From Deltaproteobacteria bacterium (GTDB taxonomy: Bacteria > Desulfobacterota > Syntrophia > Syntrophales > UBA5619), in assembly GCA_026388345.1 (NCBI GenBank), contig JAPLJY010000124.1, forward strand, positions 1-16,207: a stretch of 16,207 nucleotides of DNA. The letters are read 5' to 3'. Below the pieces are notes generated by a model that had not been told where the DNA came from, searched no databases, and saw only the letters and a list, made by a program, of their open reading frames with translations. Position numbers and translations under genes: made by a program. This document shows, piece by piece, positions 6,764-14,623 of the stretch. Within the stretch, counting starts at the first letter, position 1. Each line of letters begins with the position of its first letter.

Positions 6764-7906
6764 ATGGAACAAACATGGGTTGAGAGGCAGCTCGATATTA
6801 AAAGCCTGCTGGAGAAGCGCTCTTGCTTTCTGCTGGGCCCCCGGCAGACAGGAAAAACGTCGCTCATCCGGCATCTCCTGCCCGATGTCCGTTACTATGA
6901 TCTTTTGGACAGCACGACCTATCTGGCCTTGAGCAGCCGTCCCGCCCGCCTGGCCGAAGAGATCGGTTCTTCCATGAAGCGCGTCGTCATTGACGAAATC
7001 CAGCGCCTCCCCTCCCTTCTCAACGAGGTTCACCGTCTGATCGAGACGCAGGGCGTGCATTTCCTCCTGACGGGTTCGAGCGCCCGAAAGCTTCGGCGCG
7101 GCGGCGTAAATCTATTGGGAGGTCGGGCACGGGTCAAGCACCTGCATCCCCTGACATACCGGGAACTGGGTGACCGTTTCGATCTTCATCGGGCTATGGA
7201 GCGGGGTCTCCTGCCTACGATCTACTTTTCCGACGACCCTCGGGCGGACCTTCAGGCCTATGCCGGTTTCTACCTACAGCAGGAGATCATGGCGGAAGGG
7301 GCAACCCGCAATATTCCCGCCTTCAGCCGTTTCCTCAAAATCGCCGCCCACGCCAATGGCGGGATCGTCAACTTCACGAACATCGCCAGCGACGCCCAGG
7401 TCGCCCGCACCACAGTATATGAATATTACGAGATACTGAAAGACACCCTCATCCTGCGCGAACTGCCGCCGTGGCGAAAGACGGTGAAGAGAAAGCCCTT
7501 GGCATCCTCGAAATACTATTTTTTCGATGTGGGTATCGTATCCGCCCTGCAGGGAAGGCCTTTCCTCCCCGGCACTCCGGAATTCGGCGAAGCCTTTGAA
7601 ACATTTCTGATGCACGAGTTGGTCTGCCGCAGCGATTACGTTTCGGAAGTACCGCTGACTTTTTGGCGGTCAACAAGCGGCTTCGAGGTGGATTTCATCA
7701 TCGGCGATCATACTGCGGTGGAAGCGAAGGCCAAGCAAAACGTCTCCCCGTATGATCTCAAATCCCTGCGCGCCCTGAGCGAGGAGAAACAATTCAAGCG
7801 TTATCTGTGCGTCTGCCTGGAGACGCGAGGCCGGGAGGTGGACGGCATTCAAATCCTTCCCTACGGCGAATTTCTCTCCGCTCTCTGGGCAGGCGAATAT
7901 GAATAA
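6764..7906 (+). CDS. AAA ATPase with DUF4143 domain, module 5
   Basis: The 380-residue product is counted from ATG 6764. An in-frame ATG at 6734 would add 10 residues but overlaps the promoter. Walker A is GPRQTGKTSL, Walker B RVVIDEIQRL, and the sensor-like segment LLTGSSARKLRRGG. The family segment LLGGRARVKHLHPLTYREL follows, then the DNA-binding-like DAQVARTTVYEYYEIL. The C-terminal DUF4143 part has YYFFDVGIVSAL, FEVDFIIG and VEAKAKQN, retaining Asp and E-x-K. It belongs to a different subgroup from modules 3 and 4, so these genes are not recent tandem duplicates. It lies between luxR remnants 5 and 6. It appears to have its own regulated promoter. Confidence 0.88.
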   Translation: MEQTWVERQLDIKSLLEKRSCFLLGPRQTGKTSLIRHLLPDVRYYDLLDSTTYLALSSRPARLAEEIGSSMKRVVIDEIQRLPSLLNEVHRLIETQGVHFLLTGSSARKLRRGGVNLLGGRARVKHLHPLTYRELGDRFDLHRAMERGLLPTIYFSDDPRADLQAYAGFYLQQEIMAEGATRNIPAFSRFLKIAAHANGGIVNFTNIASDAQVARTTVYEYYEILKDTLILRELPPWRKTVKRKPLASSKYYFFDVGIVSALQGRPFLPGTPEFGEAFETFLMHELVCRSDYVSEVPLTFWRSTSGFEVDFIIGDHTAVEAKAKQNVSPYDLKSLRALSEEKQFKRYLCVCLETRGREVDGIQILPYGEFLSALWAGEYE

Positions 7907-7949
7907 ACTACCCATCCACCGGCAGGCGTTGATCCCGAAATGACCCCCC

Positions 7950-8033
7950 CTCACCTCCATCTATGAAAAGACGAAACTCGGCAGCTGGCTGAGCCTGGCC
8001 CTGCTGATCAAACAGGGCGGCAATCCCGCTTGA
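7950..8033 (+). pseudogene. luxR 3'-end remnant 6 (core plus downstream part)
   Basis: The frame is open: LTSIYEKTKLGSWLSLALL, then IKQGGNPA and a stop at 8031-8033. It matches the intact luxR end, with a longer, different tail. The upstream DNA (TGACCCCCC) is unrelated, so the copy begins at the core. It is the last copy before the terminator at 8115-8160 and the adhesin, and may be the original 3' end of the luxR gene that once adjoined that terminator. Confidence 0.85.
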
Positions 8034-8114
8034 CCGCGGTTCAGGAATCAGCCCATCACGGCCTTTCCTGATAGACCGGGCATCCGATTTTCGGCTACCC
8101 CCTGCTACGAAACA

Positions 8115-8160
8115 GGACCGCCGCGGAAGATTCATTCCCTTCCGCGGCGGTCCGTCTTTT
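8115..8160. terminator. Strong rho-independent terminator between convergent luxR-side DNA and adhesin gene
   Basis: A perfect 14-bp stem, GGACCGCCGCGGAA (8115-8128) with TTCCGCGGCGGTCC (8140-8153), encloses an 11-base loop and is followed on the plus strand by GTCTTTT. It works best for plus-strand transcripts arriving from the left. The same hairpin lies 49 bp after the adhesin stop and may also end that minus-strand transcript, although its T-tract on that side is poor. Confidence 0.8.
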
Positions 8161-8201
8161 CAAATCCACTTTCCGTTCAAGCAACTCTGGAAAGTTTCCT
8201 C

Positions 8202-11200
8202 TTAGATCGTAAGATGGTACTCTGTGCCATCGATCAACACATCTAACGGATCACTACCTGCAGTGCCGCAGCCGTTCAGGACGACGACCTCCCCACCTGA
8301 GAAGGATCCGGCGCCGGTTGGATCCACCAAGACGGTGATGTCGCTTCCGCTTTGCGTCACTTTCACATAGTCTATCACACTCTTCCCTGCGGCGATGTTG
8401 ATCAGACCCGAGAGGTCGATCTTGTCTCCGTCAGCATGGCTGTAATCGACGATGTGATCCAGGTTCGACGCACCACGCGTTTCGCTGAAGACAAACTTAT
8501 CCGCACCCGTACCGCCGGTCAATGTGTCTTTGCCGATGCCGCCGACCAGGATGTCGTTGCCGCCTTCGCCGTTGAGCGTGTCGTCGCCGCCGTTACCGAA
8601 CACGATGTCGTTGCCGTCGCCAGCGTTCACGGTGTGACCAAGGCCACTGTCGACAATGATCTCCGCACTGGCAGTGCCGGTGATGTTGCTATCCGCTACC
8701 GCTTTCACTGTGACAATCGCAGGCGTGCTATTGGAGTTCAACGATCCATCATTTGCAACATAACTAAATGTTGCCACATCGGGTGGATCAAAGGTGCCGT
8801 TAGTGTCTACGCTGACAATCGAACCACTTCTCGTTACGGAATCCAACTGGCTATCGCTCTCAGAAACACTTGTGATAGCTGCTGGTCCGTCGTGCCCAGC
8901 CGTATCGTTGTTGAGCAGTGCCCACTCCGGCACAGTGAAGGTAGCGTTGTTGTTGACCGCCGTAAGTATGGTGTCGGCGTTCGCCACTGGGCCAGCGTCC
9001 GGCGTAACGGTGATGGTAGCCGTCGCCGCACTCCCATCCTGTGCCCCGTTGTTGTCGATCGCGGCGTAATGGAAGGTCTGCGAACCGTTGAAGTTCGCAG
9101 CCGGGTCGAAATACACGGTGGCCAGATTGCCGGCGGCCGCCACGGTGCCGTTCAAGGAGATGGCCGTCGTCAGCCCGGCGTCGCTGTAGAGCGTCCCGTT
9201 CACCGGGAGCTCGGTGATCTTGAAGAAGGCCACCGTGCCGTCGATGTCCGTACCCGACAACGAAACCGCGATAGATGCCGCGTCTTCGCTGCCCGTCCCG
9301 GACCCCGCGTCCGTATTCGGCGCATCGTTTTCCGCCGTTACATCGATAGTCGCGGTCGCGCTCCCGATGTTGATGCCGCCGTTCAAAGTGCCATCGCCGT
9401 CGTTCAACGTAAAGGTCACCGTGCGATCGGCCGTGCTCGGGTTGTCCGAGTTGTTGGCATAGGTTATGCGCTGGATCAGCGCTTCTACCGCTTCCGGGTT
9501 GGCAACATTACTGTTGAAGTTGATCACCAGGTTGCTGCCATTAGTACCACCCGTGAAGGTGCCGATAGCAGTATTGCCGGTCGAGCCAGCGGGATTGTAG
9601 TACACGGTCGACCCGCTCACACTGATCTGTCCATTCGACGTGCCTTGACTACTTATCCCCAACTGGTCCGCCGTCGTACCATTCGCCGTGAACGACACCG
9701 TCAGCGATCCGCCATTGAAGTTCGCCGAATCGATGTCCGCCACCGTCACCCCGCTAGTGTCGATGATTGTCGCCGAAGCGTTCTCGGTGTAGGCCAGCGT
9801 CCCGCCCATCCCACCAATCACCGGCCCGTCATTCACAGCGTCGACCGTGATGGTCGCCGTCGCCGGACTCGCGTCATAGCCGCCATCGTTGTCATGGGCG
9901 GCGTATTGGAAGCTGGCGGTGCCGTTGAAGTTCGCACCCGGCACAAAGTACAGGGTCAGCGCATTGCCCGTTGCCAGGTAATCGGTGCCCGTTGCCGCCA
10001 GAGGCCCTCCCGCGGAACCGGTGTGGAGCGTCCCGTCGGCGGGCAGGCTGGAGAGGTTGAAGTGGGTCACCGTTCCGTCTGCATCGCTACCATTAAGAGT
10101 GATCGCGATGGAGGCCGCATCCTCTGCTCCGCTCGCCGTGACATTGCCCGTGGTCGGCGGACTGTTAAGATCGAACTGCAGCGACGCAGTCGAGGTGTCG
10201 CCGTCGGCGTCGTGTATGGTGTATTGCACCGAGAATGGCGTGCCGTCCACCGTGCCGGAGGGCGGCGTGTAGGTGTAGTCGCCATTATCGTTGATCACCA
10301 GTGTACCCCGACCGGCGCCGAGGTTGATGGTGAACGAGTGCAGGGAAGGGGTAAAGTCGTAAGTGACGGCTGGATTCACGCCGAGGCCATCGGCATCGTA
10401 GGACACCTGCACCAGCGCGGGCGAACCAAACCCGTCCGCGCCCGCTGTATCATTGTCCGTGACGTCGCCCGTGCTGAGCGCGCTGACCAGCAGATTGTCC
10501 ATGGTCTGCGTCAATGCCGACAAATTATCGCTGTCGACAACGACCACATGGTCTTCGGTGCCGTCTGCCGGATTCGTGTCAGTGTTGGGGTAAGCGATCG
10601 GCTCCAGGCTGTTGATGTTAGCCGCGTCAACGCCGGTACCGAGGCCAATCGCAAAAACGTTGGAAATGTCGTTGGCCGGGGTGGTGACGAAGGCCTCCCA
10701 TTCGTTGATGGAAACGTTGTTTAGCGTCCCATCATTGGTGATCCCGGGATTGCTCCCCGGTGTATTGGGTTCCCCATCCGACAGGAAGTAGACGACGGTT
10801 TGATCCGCCTGGCCCGCCGGACGCGAGGAGCTTCCGTAGTTGTTTATCGTCTCAGTGAGCGCTTTGTCGTAGTCCGTGGTCCCACCGCCATTCCAGTGCG
10901 AGTTGTCCTCGATGTAGGTCAGCGCATCGGCACGGGTCATCCAGGCCGTGTGGGCGGCCCCATCGTTGAACGTGACGAACTGAACGTTCTGAATTTCCGT
11001 ATGGTTCGTAAGAAGCTGATCCATGGAATAGCGCGCGAGCCCCAGCGTATTGTCGGCAAAGCCCGGCACGTTGGGCACCGAATTGCTCGTCATGCTGCCT
11101 GATACGTCGACGATGAAGTGAACGTCGACCGTTCCCACCCCGCCTGCCGTGATGACAGGCTCGTTCACCGCTATCGGCACATCGTCCACGATCGAAATCA

Positions 11201-13958
11201 CCAGCGAGCCCGGTGTCGCATCGCTGCCACCGGTGGCATTGGTCACCGACATCGCTATCGTGTCCGTAAGCGGATTGACCTCACCCTGGCCCGTGTGCGT
11301 TAGCGGCGCCGAAAGCGTGTACTGGTAGCCATAAGTCACCACCCCGCCAGCGTCCGGTGCCGAGATCGACGTAATCCCCAAAACACCAGTTCCTGTATTC
11401 ACCGTGTTGCCTACCGCCGTGATCGTCGTGCCGTTCAAGGTCAGCGTGTAACCCTCGTTGTTGCCGTCCACCGTGAACGTCCCCGTCGTGGTCTCGCTCG
11501 TCGCGCCATGCTGCACGCCATCGGCCAGACCGTCCTCGTAAACCGTCCCGGTACTACCCGTCACATCCGGTATATTCGCATCCTGGTCCAACGTAATCAC
11601 CAACTGCGCCAGATCCGTATCCCCGTCGCCGTCCGTGATCTGATAGGTGAACGTCTCACTCGTCACATCCGTCGGGATCGACGCCGTCGTCAACGTGTAG
11701 GTGTAAGTCCCGTCCGGATTAATCACCAGGTCGCCATAGGTACCATGGATCATCGCCGCGGTGGATACCTCCGTGAAGGTTGCCGTGCCCGCATTCGCCT
11801 CAAGCCCAAAATAGGCCGCCGTCACCGCTCCACCTGTGTGAGGCCCGTCCGCACCAATGTTGTCGGCAACACCGTCCGTCGTATTGCTGTCCAGAGCATC
11901 CGTGCCACCTGCAAAGACATTGCCGGTCGCCTGGTGGCCAAGACCCTCCGTCACCGAATCGACATCGTTTGCCGCCGTCGGCCCGTCGTCGAACACCCTG
12001 ACGTCGATATGCTGATGCACCGAGTCGCCGTCACCGTCGGTCACCGTCGCCTTGATATCGAGGTGAAAGTGATCGTCCGGATTGTTTTGATTCGGGTGAT
12101 CCATCGCCGCCAGCTGCGTGAAGGTGTAAGCGCCGCTAACAGTATCAGTTACCACCATCGTCCAGGCGCCGCCTGCACCCGTAAGCGTGTTGGTGGCGCC
12201 ATCCCAAGACGCACCATCCGCCGAGAGCTTAATGGCCCCAATGTCCGCGGGTCCGTCCGCACCGTATGCAAAATCAAGGTGCCCGTTCATCGTGTCAAGA
12301 CCGCCGGTCTCGTCAACCGTCAAATTCACAACATGACATATCGATGGACCGTCATCGTCTATCCTGATGGAGGCCCATTCGTTCACGGATGAGCCGTCAC
12401 TGTCGGTCACCGTCGCCTTTATGTTGAGAAAGATAGGATCGTCCGGATTGTTGTGATTCGGATGATCGATCGCCGCCAGCTGCGTGAAGGTGTAGCTGAA
12501 ATTATTGTTGTCAAGCTCCATCTTCCAGGTACCATCGTTGGCCAGCAGCGTGTCTGTGTTCTCGTCCCAGGTGGCGCCTGTCGCCGAAAGTTCCACTGTC
12601 CCGGCCCCGTCCGGTCCGTAGCTGAACCAAAGGATACCATGCACTGTATCAAGACCGCCACTCTCGTCAATCGGCGTGGGGAGGAAGGGGAGGATTGGAA
12701 TATCGGGATATAAAATGATCTGCGGACCGGCATCGTCCACCTGAATGTCGATCGGAGCGCTCGCAGTGTCGCCGTCAGCATCGGTCACCGTCGCCTCTAC
12801 GGTAATATGAATAGGAGCGTTGGCGCCTTCCGACTCGCTCGAATGGTCGAGCGCCGTCAACAGCGTGAAGGTGTATTCGCCTGACTCGGGATCAAGCACC
12901 ATCTTCCAGGCGCCGTCGTCCGCCGTCAGCGTGAAGTTTTCCGCATTCCAGGTCGCGCCGCCCGCCGAAAGTGCTATAGTTCCGGCTCCGTCCTCACCGT
13001 AGTTAGAGTCAAGGTGGCCGAAATCCACCTTGCCATGGCACGAGCCCTCGACAACATGCAAGTCGCCACCGTCTTGTTCCGATATTATCGAGATCGACGG
13101 CCCGTCATCGAGTACGTTGATCACGATCCCCTGGCTCACCGAGTCGCCGTCCACGTCGGTCACCGTCGCCGTGATGTTGATCTTAATCACGTCGTCCGGA
13201 TTGGTTGTATCGGGATGGTCCATCGCCGCCAACTGCGTGAAGGTGTAGGTGCCGTCACCGTTGACCACCGCCTGCCAGGTTCCGTCGGTAGCCGTCAGCG
13301 TGAGGGTTCCCGCATTCCAGGTCGCCCCATCCGCCGAGAGAACAATGGCCCCGGGTCCGTCAGTACCAAAGTTGAACGCCAGGGTGCCCTTCACCGTGTC
13401 AAGACCGCCGGTCTCGTCAACCGTCGCATCGGACGTTGCGATGATGGTCGGGTGGTCGTCGGCGAAGACACCGCTGAGTGTGTCTACGTTGGTCGTTGTG
13501 ATCCCTGTGGTACCCGCGCCGCTTCCGACCGTGATCTCACTGCCATCCAGGGCAAAGTTGACGGTAGGATGGCCGCCGCCCGCCCCTGTGGTACCGCCCG
13601 CGGCAGTTGCCTCCAGATCTATCGGCTGATCCCCCTGCAAGAGGGATTCCTGAACCTGTTCCGCCTGGGCCGCAGCTTCCGAAACCACTTCGGGTGTAAC
13701 GCCGGCATAGACATCTTGATCAATAACAATCTCCGTCATTCTGCCGAGATCCAACTGTGTCACGGGAGGCCCATCAAACTGGATGGAGACGCTGCCGTCG
13801 CTCCCGGTGATGATGTGTTCATCGGCAAAAATGGGGCTGTTGGGTGCCAGAACGCGCACCGTTCCATCGGGCGATACGGCTTGCACCGTACCGTAAAGGA
13901 TGAAAACCTTTCCGACGGCCTGACTCTCGGTTCCTGCTGCTTTTGCGATCTGTGCCAT
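8202..13958 (-). CDS. LapA-like RTX adhesin, type I secreted giant surface protein
   Basis: The product has 1918 residues. The ATG is preceded by AAGGAGG (13966-13972) with ideal spacing. Residues 1-125 form a LapA-type retention module (GKVFILYGTVQAVSPDG, ADEHIITGSDGSVSIQFD). It is followed by TAAG at 118-121, the motif cut by the LapG protease in known LapA proteins. Four T1SS-143-type repeats follow (about 170-660), then two further VCBS-like units (about 660-940). A von Willebrand A domain (about 943-1155) has an intact MIDAS (DVSGSMTS, GGTTD, LSDGE). Cadherin/VCBS-like repeats run to about 1757 and RTX nonapeptides with GGxGxD patterns (about 1771-1823) bind Ca2+. The C-terminus, ending DVLIDGTEYHLTI, is the secretion signal. 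The protein should be exported by a type I system such as that of the HlyD gene at 1-533, stay anchored through the retention module, and mediate attachment or biofilm formation. It is shorter than LapA of Pseudomonas. Confidence 0.93.
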   Translation of the reverse strand: MAQIAKAAGTESQAVGKVFILYGTVQAVSPDGTVRVLAPNSPIFADEHIITGSDGSVSIQFDGPPVTQLDLGRMTEIVIDQDVYAGVTPEVVSEAAAQAEQVQESLLQGDQPIDLEATAAGGTTGAGGGHPTVNFALDGSEITVGSGAGTTGITTTNVDTLSGVFADDHPTIIATSDATVDETGGLDTVKGTLAFNFGTDGPGAIVLSADGATWNAGTLTLTATDGTWQAVVNGDGTYTFTQLAAMDHPDTTNPDDVIKINITATVTDVDGDSVSQGIVINVLDDGPSISIISEQDGGDLHVVEGSCHGKVDFGHLDSNYGEDGAGTIALSAGGATWNAENFTLTADDGAWKMVLDPESGEYTFTLLTALDHSSESEGANAPIHITVEATVTDADGDTASAPIDIQVDDAGPQIILYPDIPILPFLPTPIDESGGLDTVHGILWFSYGPDGAGTVELSATGATWDENTDTLLANDGTWKMELDNNNFSYTFTQLAAIDHPNHNNPDDPIFLNIKATVTDSDGSSVNEWASIRIDDDGPSICHVVNLTVDETGGLDTMNGHLDFAYGADGPADIGAIKLSADGASWDGATNTLTGAGGAWTMVVTDTVSGAYTFTQLAAMDHPNQNNPDDHFHLDIKATVTDGDGDSVHQHIDVRVFDDGPTAANDVDSVTEGLGHQATGNVFAGGTDALDSNTTDGVADNIGADGPHTGGAVTAAYFGLEANAGTATFTEVSTAAMIHGTYGDLVINPDGTYTYTLTTASIPTDVTSETFTYQITDGDGDTDLAQLVITLDQDANIPDVTGSTGTVYEDGLADGVQHGATSETTTGTFTVDGNNEGYTLTLNGTTITAVGNTVNTGTGVLGITSISAPDAGGVVTYGYQYTLSAPLTHTGQGEVNPLTDTIAMSVTNATGGSDATPGSLVISIVDDVPIAVNEPVITAGGVGTVDVHFIVDVSGSMTSNSVPNVPGFADNTLGLARYSMDQLLTNHTEIQNVQFVTFNDGAAHTAWMTRADALTYIEDNSHWNGGGTTDYDKALTETINNYGSSSRPAGQADQTVVYFLSDGEPNTPGSNPGITNDGTLNNVSINEWEAFVTTPANDISNVFAIGLGTGVDAANINSLEPIAYPNTDTNPADGTEDHVVVVDSDNLSALTQTMDNLLVSALSTGDVTDNDTAGADGFGSPALVQVSYDADGLGVNPAVTYDFTPSLHSFTINLGAGRGTLVINDNGDYTYTPPSGTVDGTPFSVQYTIHDADGDTSTASLQFDLNSPPTTGNVTASGAEDAASIAITLNGSDADGTVTHFNLSSLPADGTLHTGSAGGPLAATGTDYLATGNALTLYFVPGANFNGTASFQYAAHDNDGGYDASPATATITVDAVNDGPVIGGMGGTLAYTENASATIIDTSGVTVADIDSANFNGGSLTVSFTANGTTADQLGISSQGTSNGQISVSGSTVYYNPAGSTGNTAIGTFTGGTNGSNLVINFNSNVANPEAVEALIQRITYANNSDNPSTADRTVTFTLNDGDGTLNGGINIGSATATIDVTAENDAPNTDAGSGTGSEDAASIAVSLSGTDIDGTVAFFKITELPVNGTLYSDAGLTTAISLNGTVAAAGNLATVYFDPAANFNGSQTFHYAAIDNNGAQDGSAATATITVTPDAGPVANADTILTAVNNNATFTVPEWALLNNDTAGHDGPAAITSVSESDSQLDSVTRSGSIVSVDTNGTFDPPDVATFSYVANDGSLNSNSTPAIVTVKAVADSNITGTASAEIIVDSGLGHTVNAGDGNDIVFGNGGDDTLNGEGGNDILVGGIGKDTLTGGTGADKFVFSETRGASNLDHIVDYSHADGDKIDLSGLINIAAGKSVIDYVKVTQSGSDITVLVDPTGAGSFSGGEVVVLNGCGTAGSDPLDVLIDGTEYHLTI
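11985..13450 (-). repeat. Four tandem T1SS-143-type repeats coded within the adhesin gene
   Basis: Four units of about 120-125 codons start near 13450, 13102, 12727 and 12350 on the minus strand. Shared landmarks are DETGGLDTV (units 1, 3 and 4), SADGATWN, a DGTW or GAW turn, YTFTQLAAMDHP, ATVTDxDGDS and a closing DDGPS. At DNA level the stretch around CGCCGCCAGCTGCGTGAAGG recurs in several units, so copy number could change by recombination. Unit 2 has lost DETGG and carries a Cys (EGSCHG). Confidence 0.8.
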
Positions 13959-14038
13959 GGTGAATCCTCCTTATATTTTTGAATTGGGTTTGCAATCTCT
14001 TACGCGGCTCCAGAATACATCTTTATTTCCCATAGTCT

Positions 14039-14056
14039 ATTGTACCTTGGTACAAT
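14039..14056. promoter_or_regulatory. 18-bp palindrome upstream of the adhesin gene
   Basis: ATTGTACC-TT-GGTACAAT is a perfect 8-bp inverted repeat with a 2-bp centre, 81 bp before the adhesin start. On the plus strand it is followed by an almost pure T tract (14058-14072). In the direction of the adhesin it reads as an A-tract followed by a palindrome, suggesting a repressor or activator site. As a plus-strand terminator it would have no gene to serve. Confidence 0.5.
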
Positions 14057-14187
14057 GTTTTTTATTTTTTTTCGGCGGTTACCGGCGGCGCTGTCCCCCT
14101 TTTTTATTTCCGCTTGAAATCTCCGGCCGCACCGTCTACAAGTAACCGTCCGCGGGAGAAGCGGCTGTCTCTATTTTAGGAGAAAAT

Positions 14188-14556
14188 ATGCAATCGGTGG
14201 GAGTTCTGATCTGCGGATACGGCAAAGAAGATGCCCAGGCCATCAAGGCCTTTCTCGATAAGACGCTCGATACCTACGTGATCCTGGTCAGCGCGTCGCA
14301 GAAGACGGGCATGAAGATCATCGATATCCTTGAAAAGGGGCCGGAGGATTGTTTCGCGGATGAAGAGACCAAGATCCTCATGTTTCTCGGTTTTACGGAG
14401 GTGCAAACCCACATGGTCCTGGAGGGCTTTCCCAGCGGCGACGGCGGCGTCAAGCGCCCCATCTTCTGCAGCCTGACCGGCCAGAACCGGCACTGGCCGC
14501 TTTGCGAGCTGATCGAACACCTCGCGGAGGAGCACCGGCGGTGGAGCGGTCAATAG
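14188..14556 (+). CDS. DUF3783 domain protein
   Basis: The product has 122 residues and its start is preceded by TTTTAGGAGAAAAT, a good ribosome site. Residues 1-45 look like a small alpha/beta domain (VGVLICGYG start). Residues 62-117 match the DUF3783 pattern: ILMFLGFTEVQTHMVLEGF, a central RPIFCSLTGQN, and HWPLCELIEHLAEEH. Members are small soluble proteins of unknown function found in many anaerobes. It is divergent from the adhesin and convergent with the isomerase, so it is probably transcribed alone from the upstream 14057-14187 stretch. Confidence 0.75.
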   Translation: MQSVGVLICGYGKEDAQAIKAFLDKTLDTYVILVSASQKTGMKIIDILEKGPEDCFADEETKILMFLGFTEVQTHMVLEGFPSGDGGVKRPIFCSLTGQNRHWPLCELIEHLAEEHRRWSGQ

Positions 14557-14623
14557 GAAAAAGGGGCGGTTTAAGGCCTACTTCGAGATCGGCCGCCGGT
14601 GGCTGGCGAAGTAAAACCGGACC

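Noticed and set aside
1335..8033. Regularly spaced repeats considered as a CRISPR array or integron attC sites
   Set aside because: The repeats are diverged coding fragments of luxR separated by 0.9-1.4 kb, not short identical repeats with 30-40 bp spacers. They also lack the paired inverted core sites of attC.
8352..10724. Long open frame of 790 codons on the plus strand opposite the adhesin
   Set aside because: It is antisense to the GC-rich repeat coding of the adhesin, is Arg/Val-rich, shows no domain, and mirrors the codon pattern of the minus strand. The same applies to the plus-strand frames at 11508-12392 and 13014-13982.
13985..14030. Sigma-54 promoter for the adhesin
   Set aside because: GG and GC elements occur on the minus strand but are about 16 bp apart, not the required 10-11.
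14039..14075. Palindrome plus T tract as a plus-strand terminator
   Set aside because: There is no plus-strand gene upstream of it; the adhesin runs the other way. It was kept as a possible operator.
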